Assembly (NCBI RefSeq): GCF_023516715.1
Contig: NZ_JAMGSI010000002.1
Span: 124,001 to 188,000 of the forward strand
Length of the DNA stretch: 64,000 nucleotides
Direction: 5' to 3'
Origin: Akkermansia massiliensis
GTDB taxonomy: Bacteria; Verrucomicrobiota; Verrucomicrobiia; Verrucomicrobiales; Akkermansiaceae
Shown here: positions 32,132 to 41,736 of the stretch, one piece after another
How positions within the stretch are numbered: the stretch's first letter is position 1
How the letters are laid out: each line of letters begins with the position of its first letter
Notes under the pieces: generated by a model
The model's database searches: none
Told to the model about the DNA's origin: nothing
Seen by the model: only the letters and a program-made list of their open reading frames with translations
Translations under genes and position numbers: made by a program

Positions 32132-33316
32132 CTACCGGGCTTCCGGCTTGGCCGCCTTTCCGGCGCCCAGCCAGGTTGCCCGGTGCCACAGCCCTTCCAG
32201 CACCCCGTAACGGTGCCGCTCCAGCCACCAGCGGCAGAACCATATCTGCCCGGCCATGGCGGCGCAGCCGATTGTAAAGCTGGCCAGATACCCGCAATAA
32301 GGAGCCAGCCCCAGCGCGTACGGGAAGAAAATCAGGGAGCCTATCAGAGACTGGGAGACATAGTTGGTCAGGCTCATGCGTCCATAAGTCAGCAGAGGAA
32401 CCGTCACTTTCCTGAAATATTCCAGCCGGTACAGCAGGACGAACCCGGCTACCCACACGCCGGTAAAGCAGACATTGTGCCACATGGTGAACACGGTGTG
32501 CACCGGGGCAGGCAAATCCGGCAGGGACATCACCACATAAAACGCCACGGCTCCGGCCAGGGAAAGAAGCATCCCCCGGGTCCAGAACATGGCATTCCGG
32601 TCATTCTGCAAAAAGAAATCCTGCCGCCCCAGCACGAACCCCAGCAGAAACAGTCCCGGAGCCTGCATCAGGCGCCCCGCCTCAATGCCCCAGGCCAGGC
32701 TTGCCCACTGCCCCACCGTCAGGTTCTCCCACGCCATCAGCCAGAAATTGCCCGTATCCACAGCCGTTTTCAGGGCAGCGTACGATTCCGCAACAGCCAG
32801 GGAGGGAGGCGCCCAGGCCGGACTCACCCACTGCGCTGCCGCATACGCCCATTCCAGGGGCTGGGCCAGGAAGAACAGGGATAATACCACCAGAGTGGAA
32901 GTCTTCAGCCGGCGGCACGGCACCAGGAGCAGCCCTGCGATGGCGAAGGTCAGCAGCACGTCTCCGCCCGGAAAAAACACCGCATTCATGCAGGCGAACA
33001 CCGCCAGCAGGCACATGCGCCAGACAAACCTGCCCGCAAAGTCACGGCCCTTCCGGGCCTGGTTGCGGTACTGGATGGCAAAGGTGAACCCGAACAACAG
33101 GGCGAAAATGGTGTAGGACTTTCCGGCAAACAGGAAGAAAAAAGCGTCCTTGAACTGCTGGTTGGCCGCCTCCATCACCGGGGAGGAAGCCACGGGATAG
33201 GAATTGTAGATGAAATGTTCCAGAAAATGCAGCAGCATGATTGCCATCACGGCAAAACCGCGCAGGGCGTCCACCACATAAATGCGTTTGCTGTCGGGAG
33301 AGAGTAAGGGTTCCAT
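32132..33316 (-). CDS. DUF418 / YeiB-like membrane protein
   Basis: Multi-pass membrane protein of 394 residues with about ten helices. The N-terminal block YVVDALRGFAVMAIMLLH and the C-terminal DUF418 part, including GRMSLTNYVSQSLIGSLIFF, define the family. Proposed to be a transporter or acyltransferase-like protein; function is not established. Start 33316 precedes the conserved block; the longer frame to 33397 has no support. Confidence 0.85.
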   Translation of the reverse strand: MEPLLSPDSKRIYVVDALRGFAVMAIMLLHFLEHFIYNSYPVASSPVMEAANQQFKDAFFFLFAGKSYTIFALLFGFTFAIQYRNQARKGRDFAGRFVWRMCLLAVFACMNAVFFPGGDVLLTFAIAGLLLVPCRRLKTSTLVVLSLFFLAQPLEWAYAAAQWVSPAWAPPSLAVAESYAALKTAVDTGNFWLMAWENLTVGQWASLAWGIEAGRLMQAPGLFLLGFVLGRQDFFLQNDRNAMFWTRGMLLSLAGAVAFYVVMSLPDLPAPVHTVFTMWHNVCFTGVWVAGFVLLYRLEYFRKVTVPLLTYGRMSLTNYVSQSLIGSLIFFPYALGLAPYCGYLASFTIGCAAMAGQIWFCRWWLERHRYGVLEGLWHRATWLGAGKAAKPEAR

Positions 33317-33632
33317 GGCTATGATAGTACGGCGTACGGAACGCCTCTGTTTCAACAGAAGCCACCTATACACCATGAAAAAGCCTTTTACAGCCAAAAT
33401 CGCAGCCGGAGCATCCTTCCGGAAAATTTATTCCATGCCGGGCGGAGGACGCGTCCCCCCGGCCATGGTTGCTGCACGGTCAAGGACATATCCGTGCCAT
33501 CCCCGCCCTTCCGCATTCCGGAAAGCTCAATACCGCTTCCCAGGGATGAGCCGGAGAACGATCTTCCCCCTGCCCCCGCAGACAATGAAACCCGGTGCAG
33601 GTACCCCGGCGCTCCCCGGAAACGGGAACACC
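33317..33632. other. 316-bp intergenic region
   Basis: It lies upstream of the DUF418 gene and downstream of the threonine aldolase gene (both minus). A small palindrome TCTGTT-TC-AACAGA is at 33350 or nearby. Frames on both strands run through but lack coding character. I see no RNA gene. Confidence 0.4.
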
Positions 33633-34670
33633 TCAGCACAAACGGCCGATATCTGCCATCAACTCCCGCACGTCTTCCTCCCGCGTGGCCCAGCTCGTGC
33701 AGAAACGCACGGTACTGTGGGAGGGGTCCTCCCGGCGCAGGTAGGCAAAGCCGTACTTCTTCCCCAACTCATCCAGGACGTAATCGGGCATCGTGACGAA
33801 CTGCTGGTTCGTCCCGCTGGCAACGGGGAGCGCCAGTCCCCTGGCGCGGCAGAAATCCCGGAGCATCACGGCCAGACGGTCCGCGTGGGCCCCCAGGCGG
33901 AAATAAAGGCCGTCACGGAACAGCTCCAGAAACTGGATGCCCAGAAGCCTCCCTTTCGCGAGCCGGCCGCCCTTCTGCTTGGCAATGTAGCGGAAATCCT
34001 CCTTCAGGGCATCATGGCGCAGCACCAGGGCTTCCCCGAACAGGGCGCCGACCTTCGTGCCGCCGATGTAAAAGGCGTCGCAGAGGGAGGCAATTGCCGG
34101 CAGATCCAGATCATTGCCTTCATCGCACAAGCCGTAGCCGAGGCGCGCGCCGTCCATATACAGGTACAGCCCCCGGCGGCGGCAGACTTCGGAAATCTCC
34201 TGAAGTTCCCTCCGGGAATAAATGGTCCCCAGCTCCGTCGGCTGGGAAATATAAACCATCCGGGGCTGAGGCATGTGTTCATGGGTTTCGTCGTCCCAAT
34301 GGGCGTGCCACGCATCCTCAATCTGCCGGGCCGTCAGCTTCCCGTCCAGGGATGGAATGGCGGAAACCTTGTGGCCGCACGCCTCCACCGCTCCCGACTC
34401 ATGGACGTTGATATGGCCCGCATCCGCGCACAGCACGCATTGATGGGGGCGCAAGGCCGCCGCAATCACCGTGAAATTGGTCTGGGTTCCTCCAATGAGG
34501 AAATGAATGTCCAGGTCCGTTCTGCCGCACAAATTAGCGATCAGCTCCCGGGCCCGGTCGCAATAGGGGTCCTCCCCATACCCGGCTGTCTGTTCCATAT
34601 TCGTTTCCGCCAGCCTGCGGAGAATATCCGCATGGGCGCCTTCACTGTAGTCACAGTTGAAAAGAATCAT
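33633..34670 (-). CDS. low-specificity threonine aldolase family protein
   Basis: PLP fold type I enzyme of 345 residues. It shows FLIGGTQTNFTVIAAALRP, ADAGHINVHESGAVEACGHKV, MDGARLGYGL and the PLP-lysine block YIGGTKVGALFGEAL (Lys206). It would cleave threonine or allo-threonine to glycine and acetaldehyde, or act as another beta-eliminating lyase. Normal length. Start ATG 34670. Confidence 0.9.
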   Translation of the reverse strand: MILFNCDYSEGAHADILRRLAETNMEQTAGYGEDPYCDRARELIANLCGRTDLDIHFLIGGTQTNFTVIAAALRPHQCVLCADAGHINVHESGAVEACGHKVSAIPSLDGKLTARQIEDAWHAHWDDETHEHMPQPRMVYISQPTELGTIYSRRELQEISEVCRRRGLYLYMDGARLGYGLCDEGNDLDLPAIASLCDAFYIGGTKVGALFGEALVLRHDALKEDFRYIAKQKGGRLAKGRLLGIQFLELFRDGLYFRLGAHADRLAVMLRDFCRARGLALPVASGTNQQFVTMPDYVLDELGKKYGFAYLRREDPSHSTVRFCTSWATREEDVRELMADIGRLC

Positions 34671-34849
34671 TGCCTTCCTGAAAAACGCGGGGACTGTAGC
34701 CCGGGGCGCCTGTCATGTAAAGGAAGATGAAGAATACCTCCGGAACAGGGGCAAGCCACGTCGCGGTTCCGGCGGAGGGCGGCAGGGCGCAAGCGGTTTC
34801 ACGGCACAGATGCCGGAGGCTCAGCCATCCTCCGCTCCGCCCAGGCCGC

Positions 34850-35896
34850 TTATTCCGGCAGCTTCACCCTTTTCAGCGTAAACTCCATCTTGGAAATATC
34901 CCCGCTGGCTTCCTGAATGCGGGAATTGGTGAAATACAGGTACCCGTCATGAATGCTGAACGTGTCCGGCCAGCTGATTCCGTCCCCGGAAGCCAGAACC
35001 TTGATCTCCTTGCGGTCCGGAGTGAGATAGACAATGCGGTTCTCTTCCAGGTCCCCCATGTAAAGGTTGCCCCGGTCGTCCATGATCATGCCGTCCGGGG
35101 AAGGCGTTTTCATGGAAAAAATCCTGCTTTCATCCACCTTCCGGTCAATCAGTTGGCGGGTGGGTATTCCATACAGGGTTTTACCCGTCAGGGCGTGGAA
35201 ATACAGGATGCCGTTCTTCCGGTCCAGGGCAATCCCGTCGGCATGGACTTTTCCGTCATGCCTCTTCCCCTCAACGGTGACATGGTCCTGTTCCGCCGTC
35301 GTATAGGGGTGATGGTCCAGCATTCGATAATTCTCTCCGCTCTTCATGTCCAGGACGATCAACCCCGGATCGTTGGAATCCGTAAAATAAATTTTGCCAT
35401 GCTCACGGTCCACGCGCAGGTCATTAACATAGGAATCCGGGCTGGTGGATTCCGCCAGGGGATACTTCCTGACAAGCTTGTCCGTATTGAGGTCATACAC
35501 GTACAATGCAGGAACGGCGACAGTCTTGCCGATCATGGGATTCTTCGTATCAATCACATAAAGCCTGTCTCCGTCCGCAACCACGGACTGCACGCACACA
35601 AACGCATCTCCGTCTCCGGGCATTCCCTTCTCCCACCGGTTGGTTTTCTCATCCGGATAAGGGGTATAGCTGCCGTCCTTGCGGACCTCCGCCACGGAGC
35701 ACGGAATCTGCTCCCGCCAGCGGGGAAAATTGACAAAAATCCTGCCCTTGTCCGACACCGTTACTCCGGTCACCTGCGCCCCCTTGAACGAGGCGACGTC
35801 CTCAATCTTCGCCTCCGCACGCCCGGCCGGAGCAAACGCGCACATGAGGAATAAAACAACGGAAGCGGAAAAGAAAAAACATTTAACGGGGAACAT
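34850..35896 (-). CDS. secreted MRJP/yellow-like beta-propeller protein
   Basis: Exported protein of 348 residues with a signal peptide (about 1-28, ending PAGRAEA). The beta-propeller has VTVSDKGRIFVNFPRW, YVNDLRVDREHGKIYFTDS, HADGIALDRKNGILYFHALTG and PSPDGMIMDDRGNLYMGD, which match the major royal jelly/yellow family and distantly SMP-30 lactonases. Ligand or enzymatic activity is unknown. It stands alone. Confidence 0.82.
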   Translation of the reverse strand: MFPVKCFFFSASVVLFLMCAFAPAGRAEAKIEDVASFKGAQVTGVTVSDKGRIFVNFPRWREQIPCSVAEVRKDGSYTPYPDEKTNRWEKGMPGDGDAFVCVQSVVADGDRLYVIDTKNPMIGKTVAVPALYVYDLNTDKLVRKYPLAESTSPDSYVNDLRVDREHGKIYFTDSNDPGLIVLDMKSGENYRMLDHHPYTTAEQDHVTVEGKRHDGKVHADGIALDRKNGILYFHALTGKTLYGIPTRQLIDRKVDESRIFSMKTPSPDGMIMDDRGNLYMGDLEENRIVYLTPDRKEIKVLASGDGISWPDTFSIHDGYLYFTNSRIQEASGDISKMEFTLKRVKLPE

Positions 35897-36067
35897 GGGA
35901 TTTTAATTTCTCTATTGACTGCAAGACAATACTGAGGCGCTCCGCGTTCATTCCCCGCGGGCGCAGCTTTCCTCGCAGCACCACTCCCGTCATTTGCAAA
36001 AAAAATGCCCCGTTTTCCCGCACCTGATGCCATTTTGAATGGAAACCGCTATCCTCAAGAAACCAGT

Positions 36068-36100
36068 AAGGCCGTGCAAGCAGTTAACTTGCACGGCCTT
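36068..36100 (-). terminator. long hairpin directly 3' of tRNA-Leu
   Basis: AAGGCCGTGCAAG (36068-36080) and its exact complement (36088-36100) around 7 nt, 4 bp beyond the tRNA CCA end. No U-run follows on either strand, so it may mark the 3' processing or end of the tRNA transcript. Confidence 0.5.
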
Positions 36101-36103
36101 GTT

Positions 36104-36190
36104 TGGTGCGCCCGAAAGGACTCGAACCTTCACGGGGGAACCCCCACTAGAACCTGAATCTAGCGCGTCTACCAATTCCGCCACGAGCGC
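36104..36190 (-). tRNA. tRNA-Leu, anticodon CAG
   Basis: An 87-nt class II tRNA. The acceptor stem GCGCTCG pairs with CGGGCGC (one G-T), followed by A and an encoded CCA. The D-arm is GGCGGAATTGGTAGACGC, the anticodon stem CTAGA/TCTAG encloses TTCAGGT (anticodon CAG, reads CUG), the variable arm is long (GTGGGGGTTCCCCCGT) and the T-loop is GTTCGAGTC. All hallmarks of tRNA-Leu are present. Confidence 0.95.
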
Positions 36191-36215
36191 ACATGGTTTG
36201 GTAAGAACGGGGGTT

Positions 36216-36243
36216 ATTATGCACAGCGGCGGCGGATTGGCAA
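36216..36243 (-). promoter_or_regulatory. candidate promoter of tRNA-Leu
   Basis: On the minus strand TTGCCA (36238-36243) and CATAAT (36216-36221) are 16 bp apart; the expected start is about 20 bp before the tRNA 5' end. Confidence 0.55.
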
Positions 36244-36391
36244 CTATTTTCCTGCACATGAAAGAAAATATTTTCCAGGGCCTCTTTCCCCCCGGCAACC
36301 GGGACGGCATGGAAACGATATAAGGGCTTCTCAAATCCTTCCGTATGCAGTAGTCTCCCCTCAGCATCAGAGGCACCACCATTTCAGGCTT

Positions 36392-38191
36392 GTGAATGAG
36401 ACGAGGGAAAAACCGCTATTGAACCGTTTTGAGGTCATGGAAATGGGGTTCGGCCTGTGTACGCTGGCCGCCCTGATGTGGCTGCTGTGGTGGAACGGTT
36501 TCGGAGAAATTCATGAGGACCAGCTTTCCCTGCGTTATTTCCGGGAAATCCTGTCCCTGCTGGTGCTCGGCCAGCTTACCGGAGTTCTCGGCATCCTGCG
36601 GGAAAAGTGGCTTGCCAAGTCCATCCGGAACCCGCGGTGGATGGAACTGGGGCTGGGCCTCCTTATCCTGGTCATGCTGGCCGGGAATTTTTTCAATTCC
36701 ACCTTTATTTCCAGAATAGAGCTTCAGAATATTTTCCGCGCCCTCTGCCTCTGCTACGGAGCGGCTCCCCTGCTGAACCTGAAGGAGTATTTTTTCCGCC
36801 TGGCCCGCCGGAACCGGGGGTTCCACCTGCCGCGCATCCGCCCGGCCCTGCTTTTCCTGCTCACGCTGATTGCCTTCATTACGCTGGGGGGAACCCTCCT
36901 CATGTCGCCCGGCGCTACCAAGGACGGCATCATTCTTTCCCCTACGGACGCCTATTTCATCAGCACCAGCGCCGTCTGCGTCACGGGGCTCGTGCCCCTG
37001 AACGTCCATGAGCATTTCACCAATTACGGGCAGACCATTTTGCTGGTGCTTTTCCAGGTAGGCGCTTTCGGCATCATGACGTTCACTTATTTCGTCTCCC
37101 TGATGGTGGGCCAGGGCCTGAGCCTGCGTTCCAAGGTGACCATCAGCAACCTGCTGGATGAAGAGGGCATCGCCCAGGTGGACCGGTTCATCAAGAACAT
37201 CATTGCCGTCACGTTCGGGGTGGAGGCACTGGGAGCCATAGCCCTTTATTTTTCCTGGAGGAACGTACCGGGGCTGGAGGGGGACACGCTCTGGTGGTAC
37301 GCCGTGTTCCATTCCGTTTCCGGCTTCTGCAACGCAGGGTTCAGCCTGTTTGCGGACAACCTGGCTACGCCGGATGTGGCCTACAATATGGGCGGCCAGA
37401 TTACCATCATGGTGATGGTGCTCTGCGGCAGCCTGGGGTTTGCGATGTACCTGGAGATCGTCCGCCGCGCCAGGGTGGCCCTGGGCTGGGACAGCCGGAA
37501 CACTATCAGCCGCCACTGGTCCACGTACAGCTGGCTGGTCGTGCGCATGACCGCCGCGCTGGTGCTGGGCGGCGGATTGATCCTGTTCCTGATCAAGGCG
37601 ATTGACGGCAGCCTGTTCACTTCTGCCGATCCTTGGTACTGGATTCTGTGGGAAAGCCTGTTCAACGCCACGGCGCGCACCGCCGGGTTCAATATTTCAG
37701 ACATGGCGCTCAACAGCGTCCCGTACGCCCTGTTCCTGGGGGCGCTCATGTTCATCGGCGGCAATCCCGGTTCCACGACGGGGGGCGTCCATACCACCGC
37801 GTTCGCCGTTTCCTGCGGGGAGGTGGCGCGCATCTTGCAGGGCAAGCAGGACGTGGTGATGCACAAGCGCCGGATTGCCCGCAGCGTGGTGGAGCGCGCC
37901 GTCATCACCGTTATCCTGGCCGGGGCCTGGGTAGGCATGATGACCACGGTCATGTGTTTTGCGGAACCGGGACTGAGCCTGGAACGCCTGTTTTTCGAGG
38001 TGGTCAGCTCCTTCGCCACGGTAGGTTTTTCCTGGAACGTCACGCCGGAACTCAGCGATGCGGGCAAATGGATTATCGTGTTTAACATGATCGTGGGCCG
38101 CGTGGGCATGGTGGCATTCGTGCTGGCGTTCATGAAACAGCCCAGCAAGTCTCCGCTGCGGTATCCGGAGACCAGGCTTCCCCTCAGCTGA
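36392..38191 (+). CDS. TrkH/KtrB-type potassium uptake protein
   Basis: Multi-pass K+ translocating subunit of 599 residues. Four P-loop repeats with the selectivity glycine are visible: STSAVCVTGLVPLN, HSVSGFCNAGFSLF, NATARTAGFNISD and VSSFATVGFSWN. An N-terminal extension of about 140 residues carries extra hydrophobic helices before the conserved core. The start codon is GTG at 36392; an ATG at 36437 is a possible alternative. The regulatory TrkA/KtrA subunit is not in the window. Confidence 0.88.
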   Translation: MNETREKPLLNRFEVMEMGFGLCTLAALMWLLWWNGFGEIHEDQLSLRYFREILSLLVLGQLTGVLGILREKWLAKSIRNPRWMELGLGLLILVMLAGNFFNSTFISRIELQNIFRALCLCYGAAPLLNLKEYFFRLARRNRGFHLPRIRPALLFLLTLIAFITLGGTLLMSPGATKDGIILSPTDAYFISTSAVCVTGLVPLNVHEHFTNYGQTILLVLFQVGAFGIMTFTYFVSLMVGQGLSLRSKVTISNLLDEEGIAQVDRFIKNIIAVTFGVEALGAIALYFSWRNVPGLEGDTLWWYAVFHSVSGFCNAGFSLFADNLATPDVAYNMGGQITIMVMVLCGSLGFAMYLEIVRRARVALGWDSRNTISRHWSTYSWLVVRMTAALVLGGGLILFLIKAIDGSLFTSADPWYWILWESLFNATARTAGFNISDMALNSVPYALFLGALMFIGGNPGSTTGGVHTTAFAVSCGEVARILQGKQDVVMHKRRIARSVVERAVITVILAGAWVGMMTTVMCFAEPGLSLERLFFEVVSSFATVGFSWNVTPELSDAGKWIIVFNMIVGRVGMVAFVLAFMKQPSKSPLRYPETRLPLS

Positions 38192-38328
38192 CCCGCGGTT
38201 TTTCTCCGTTTTTCATGACATGCACGGAGACAAACGCATTTCTTTCTTGCATGAAAACGGTTTGAGTCAAGAATGCCGGACCTTTAGCGCCTGCTCCCGG
38301 CAGATCATGCCCGCGGGACGCCCTTGTT

Positions 38329-39666
38329 ATGAATAATCCCTCCTTTATTTCCTATCAAAAGATATGGCTCATGTCGTATCCCCTCATGATCAGCCTGATC
38401 ATTGAGCACATGATCGGCCTGACGGACGCCATTTTCCTGGGCCGCGTGGGGGATGTGGCGCTGGGAGCGTGCGCCCTGGGCGGCGTGTATTACATGGCCA
38501 TGTTCATGCTGGCTTTCGGCTTCGGATTCGGGGCGCAAATCATCATTGCGCGCCGCAACGGGGAACGCCGTTACAACCGCATTGGACCCACCATGATCCA
38601 GGGTTGTTATTTCATGCTGGCCCTGGCGGTGGTTCTGTTCACCGCCTCCCAATATTTTTCGCCCATCATCCTGCGGGATATCATCGAGTCCCCGCAGGTT
38701 TACGACGCCACGGCGGATTACCTGCACTGGCGCACCTACGGCATCTTTTTCTCCTTCCTCTGCGTGATGTTCCGCGCTTATTACGTGGGGATTACCCAAA
38801 CGAAGATTCTGACGATCAATTCCGTCGTGATGCTCCTGAGCAACGTGGTGCTGAATTACTGCCTCATTTTCGGGAAAGGCGGCTTTCCCGTCATGGGCAT
38901 CGCCGGGGCGGCCATTGCCTCCAGCGTGTCGGAGGCCGTTTCCCTCCTCTTTTTCATCATTTACACGGGCACGACGGCAGACAAGCGGAAGTACGGCTTC
39001 CGCCGGGCGTTCACGTTCCGTCCCCATCTGCTGAAAGGCATGCTGTCCATTTCCGGCTGGACCATGGTGCAGTCCTTCATTTCCGTCTCCATCTGGTTCA
39101 TCTTTTTCCTGGCGATTGAACACCTGGGGGAACGCCCCCTGGCCGTGACCAACATCGTGCGCAATATTTCCGCGCTGCTCATCATGGTGATCAGCGCCTT
39201 CGCCACCACGGCGGGGGCCCTCATCAGCAACCAGATCGGCGCGGGGGAACAGCGCTATCTGTTCAGAACCTGCGGGATGACGCTTAACCTGACGTATGCC
39301 ATCCTGGTTCCGCTGCTTGTTATCCTGTGCCTGTTCCCGGAACCCGTTCTCAGAGTTTTCACGGATAATCCGTCCCTGATTGCCGCCAGCATTAATTCCG
39401 TTTATGTGATGTCCACCTCCACCCTGATCATGGCTCCGGCATTCATCCTGTTTAATGCCGTATCCGGCACGGGCAACACGAAGGCGGGCTTCATCATGGA
39501 GATGATTTCCCTGACTGTTTACACCGCCGCCGTTTATTACATCGTCATCAGGCTCAAGCCTGACGTGGCTCTCTGCTGGTTCTCCGAACACGTTTACGGC
39601 ATTGCCCTGATAGCACTGGCGTGGTGGTACCTGAAGAGCGGAAAATGGCGCGGCAAGAAGGTATAA
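38329..39666 (+). CDS. MATE family efflux transporter
   Basis: Inner-membrane antiporter of 445 residues with about twelve helices. MATE features are the first-helix region MSYPLMISLIIEHMIGLTDAIFLG, GFGFGAQIIIARRNGE, and the second-half repeat beginning SISGWTMVQSF with GALISNQIGAGEQ. Exchanges Na+ or H+ for cationic compounds; substrate unknown. It lies 137 bp after the K+ transporter. Confidence 0.88.
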   Translation: MNNPSFISYQKIWLMSYPLMISLIIEHMIGLTDAIFLGRVGDVALGACALGGVYYMAMFMLAFGFGFGAQIIIARRNGERRYNRIGPTMIQGCYFMLALAVVLFTASQYFSPIILRDIIESPQVYDATADYLHWRTYGIFFSFLCVMFRAYYVGITQTKILTINSVVMLLSNVVLNYCLIFGKGGFPVMGIAGAAIASSVSEAVSLLFFIIYTGTTADKRKYGFRRAFTFRPHLLKGMLSISGWTMVQSFISVSIWFIFFLAIEHLGERPLAVTNIVRNISALLIMVISAFATTAGALISNQIGAGEQRYLFRTCGMTLNLTYAILVPLLVILCLFPEPVLRVFTDNPSLIAASINSVYVMSTSTLIMAPAFILFNAVSGTGNTKAGFIMEMISLTVYTAAVYYIVIRLKPDVALCWFSEHVYGIALIALAWWYLKSGKWRGKKV

Positions 39667-40022
39667 ACAGGAATACGGCAAAAACGCAACCCTTCCCTGC
39701 TTTTTTCCACCGTAAAAGGCGGCGGCATCCATGCCCATGACGTTCCTTGATGAGAGCGGCATGGATGGAGGAGTGTCCATCCCGCCCCAGTCAAGCAAAC
39801 CGGGTTCAACCCGTTTCCCTCATCCATGTCCCGGATAAAAAAGTCCAGCCATTCACAGACGCCGGAAGAATAGACCGATTCGCTCCCATTCAGGAAGAAC
39901 CTTTAAGCGTGAAACAGGGGTTTTCCATTCTTCAAATCAGGGGAAAACGACGCCAGCGCATTTCCGGAACGGCCTTTCCTAGGAGAGCACCGCCACCTTT
40001 CAGAGGTCTTTCCCAAGGGCAT
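39667..40022. other. 356-bp region without a gene
   Basis: It is the 3' intergenic space between convergent MATE and the H1-like gene. Short frames on both strands have no coding character or similarity. The only supported element is the terminator at its right edge. Confidence 0.45.
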
Positions 40023-40052
40023 AAAAAAGCCCCGCGGCACAAGCCGCAGGGC
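40023..40052 (-). terminator. intrinsic terminator of the H1-like gene
   Basis: On the minus strand GCCCTGCGGC-TTGT-GCCGCGGGGC (one G-T pair) is followed by six Ts, 20 bp after the stop codon. Confidence 0.8.
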
Positions 40053-40072
40053 AAAAACGGAACAGGCCGGGA

Positions 40073-40885
40073 TTATTCTTCGCCGGAATCCTCTTCGGAA
40101 TCACGGTCTTCCTCCGGAGAGGAAGCTTTTTCCTGCTGCTGGGGGGCGGCCTTCTGGGCGTGCTTGCGGCGGGATTCTTCCATCATGAAGAATTCCGCGC
40201 AGCGGAAGGCGCGGCGCGCGGCTTCACGCGCCGTCTGGTCGTCCATCAGGGCAAGCCCTTCTTCAGACACTTCCGCCAGGAACATTTTCCAGGCGCGGGA
40301 GGCCACTTTCTTGCCATCCAGCTGCTTGAAGGAAGCGGAGTCCTGCATGGGCTGGCGGTCTTCTGAGCCGTTGCCCTTTTTATTGCGGCGGCGGCGCTTG
40401 CGCTTGTTGAAGGAACCTTCAGAAGCTCCGCCCACGGTTTCCGGCTGGGCAAAGGAGTCTCCGCCATGCTGTTCATGGCGTTCCTGCTGTTCCGGGTTGC
40501 GGTTGGGGCGGAAGGATTCGCGCTTGACCTTGACCGGAGCGGCAGCCTGGGGCCTTTGGGAAGCCTCGAGAGCGGTATTTTTTTCAACGGGAGCGGCGGG
40601 AGCCGGAGTCACGGAAGGAGCCGGCGCTTCAGCGGCGGGGGCCTTCTTGTCAGCCGCCTTTTTGGCGGGTTTCACGGTTTTTGCCTTGGCCGCGGTTTTC
40701 GGGGCGGACTTGACCGTTTTGATTTTGGGCGCTTCTACGGAAGCGGCGTCAGCAGCGGGCTTCTTTTCAGCCGCGGCGGCCTTCTTGGTCGTAGAGGCCG
40801 TCTTTTTGGCAGCCGTTTTGCGGGCAGCCGTTTTTTTGGCTGCGGACGCTTCCGGAGCACCTGTTTCTAATGGTTTTTTTGCCAT
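40073..40885 (-). CDS. histone-H1-like Lys/Ala-rich protein with acidic tail
   Basis: Low-complexity protein of 270 residues. Residues 1-105 are Ala/Lys/Pro-rich with AAKKT-type repeats, as in histone H1 and bacterial H1-like proteins (chlamydial Hc, Algp). A second basic cluster NKRKRRRRNKKG lies near 160-171. A short folded-looking segment (about 185-240: VASRAWKMFLAEVSEEGLAL, TAREAARRAFRCAEFFM) follows, then an acidic tail (EEDRDSEEDSGEE). It probably binds nucleic acid; nucleoid or ribosome association is an inference. It is monocistronic with its own terminator. Confidence 0.7.
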   Translation of the reverse strand: MAKKPLETGAPEASAAKKTAARKTAAKKTASTTKKAAAAEKKPAADAASVEAPKIKTVKSAPKTAAKAKTVKPAKKAADKKAPAAEAPAPSVTPAPAAPVEKNTALEASQRPQAAAPVKVKRESFRPNRNPEQQERHEQHGGDSFAQPETVGGASEGSFNKRKRRRRNKKGNGSEDRQPMQDSASFKQLDGKKVASRAWKMFLAEVSEEGLALMDDQTAREAARRAFRCAEFFMMEESRRKHAQKAAPQQQEKASSPEEDRDSEEDSGEE

Positions 40886-40941
40886 AAAATTTCAAGTGAA
40901 AGAAAGGATTATGAATCAATTCCGGAGATTGTCGAGATTTA

Positions 40942-41205
40942 TCACGGAGCCTCATCCGGAAGGGCCGGCAAATCTTTCAAAAGCGCCTTGTACTTTCCCG
41001 AATCAAAGGGGCGGCCGCCCACCACCATCTCATTAATGGTGATGGCAAGGGCCTGCGCCATCAGTTCCAGGGCTTCCTGCTCTTCCAGTTTTTCCCGGCC
41101 CGTCAGGCGCTCCAGGCAGGCCTTGACATAGGCAGTGTCCGGCGCTTCCAGCTGCTCCCGCACGGCAGGCACCAGCGTTTCAATCATTTCATCCGGTATT
41201 TCCAT
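40942..41205 (-). CDS. small acidic helical protein
   Basis: Protein of 87 residues, strongly helical and acidic (ELMAQALAITINEMVVGG). Not recognised. It precedes the H1-like gene by 56 bp on the same strand and could be co-transcribed. Confidence 0.5.
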   Translation of the reverse strand: MEIPDEMIETLVPAVREQLEAPDTAYVKACLERLTGREKLEEQEALELMAQALAITINEMVVGGRPFDSGKYKALLKDLPALPDEAP

Positions 41206-41340
41206 AAGATTTTCCTTCTGCTGTTTGGATTACCCTAACGAAGTTCAGGAGAATTTTCCCCTGTCCGCCCCTGAATTGCGCTGCCAGGATGCCGGCTCCG
41301 TAAAGGTAATATTAATTTTTCAATAATTTGATTCCAATGA

Positions 41341-41619
41341 TCAATCCTCGATTTTTGCCTTTAATTCTTCTTTCAATTCAGAGGGAGTGTCATTCCAGTG
41401 CAAGTTCAGCAACGCCCCTTCCAGAGAATACAGGTAATAACATACAGGCACCGTCTTGTCAGGATAGTTACCGCATATTTTTTTAAATGCCTCAACGGAA
41501 GTCATTTTCTCAAGATCAGCCAAGGTGAACACACCGATTTCATTAAGGCATTTTTTTATAGCCGCCCCGATGTTTTTTGCCTGCCTTAAATCGCTTGTTA
41601 TCTTGAATTTCATTTTCAT
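41341..41619 (-). CDS. stand-alone TfoX C-terminal-domain protein
   Basis: Protein of 92 residues with the TfoX_C pattern: LRQAKNIGAAIKKCLNEIGVFTLADLEKMTSVEAF and YYLYSLEGALLNLHWND..SELKEELKAKI, equivalent in order to the 'lpniG...L..iGI.t..dL' and 'LYaLeGA..g..W' blocks of the competence regulator TfoX/Sxy. The N-terminal half of TfoX is absent. The gene is clearly AT-richer (about 40% GC by eye) than its surroundings, suggesting recent acquisition. Start 41619 or 41613. Confidence 0.7.
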   Translation of the reverse strand: MKMKFKITSDLRQAKNIGAAIKKCLNEIGVFTLADLEKMTSVEAFKKICGNYPDKTVPVCYYLYSLEGALLNLHWNDTPSELKEELKAKIED

Positions 41620-41736
41620 TGCGGCTTATTTACCGTCATCTCACTTTCGATTCCCTCCCGGTTTTTTTATCGCAACATGGCTGATGTTCCGGGTTGCTGC
41701 TCCGTTCCATTTCCACAGGGATGCCTGCTGTTTTCC

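Noticed and set aside
39747-41036. 429-codon plus-strand ORF
   Set aside because: It runs antisense through the H1-like gene; the Ala/Gly/Ser-rich translation mirrors the Lys/Ala repeats of that gene.
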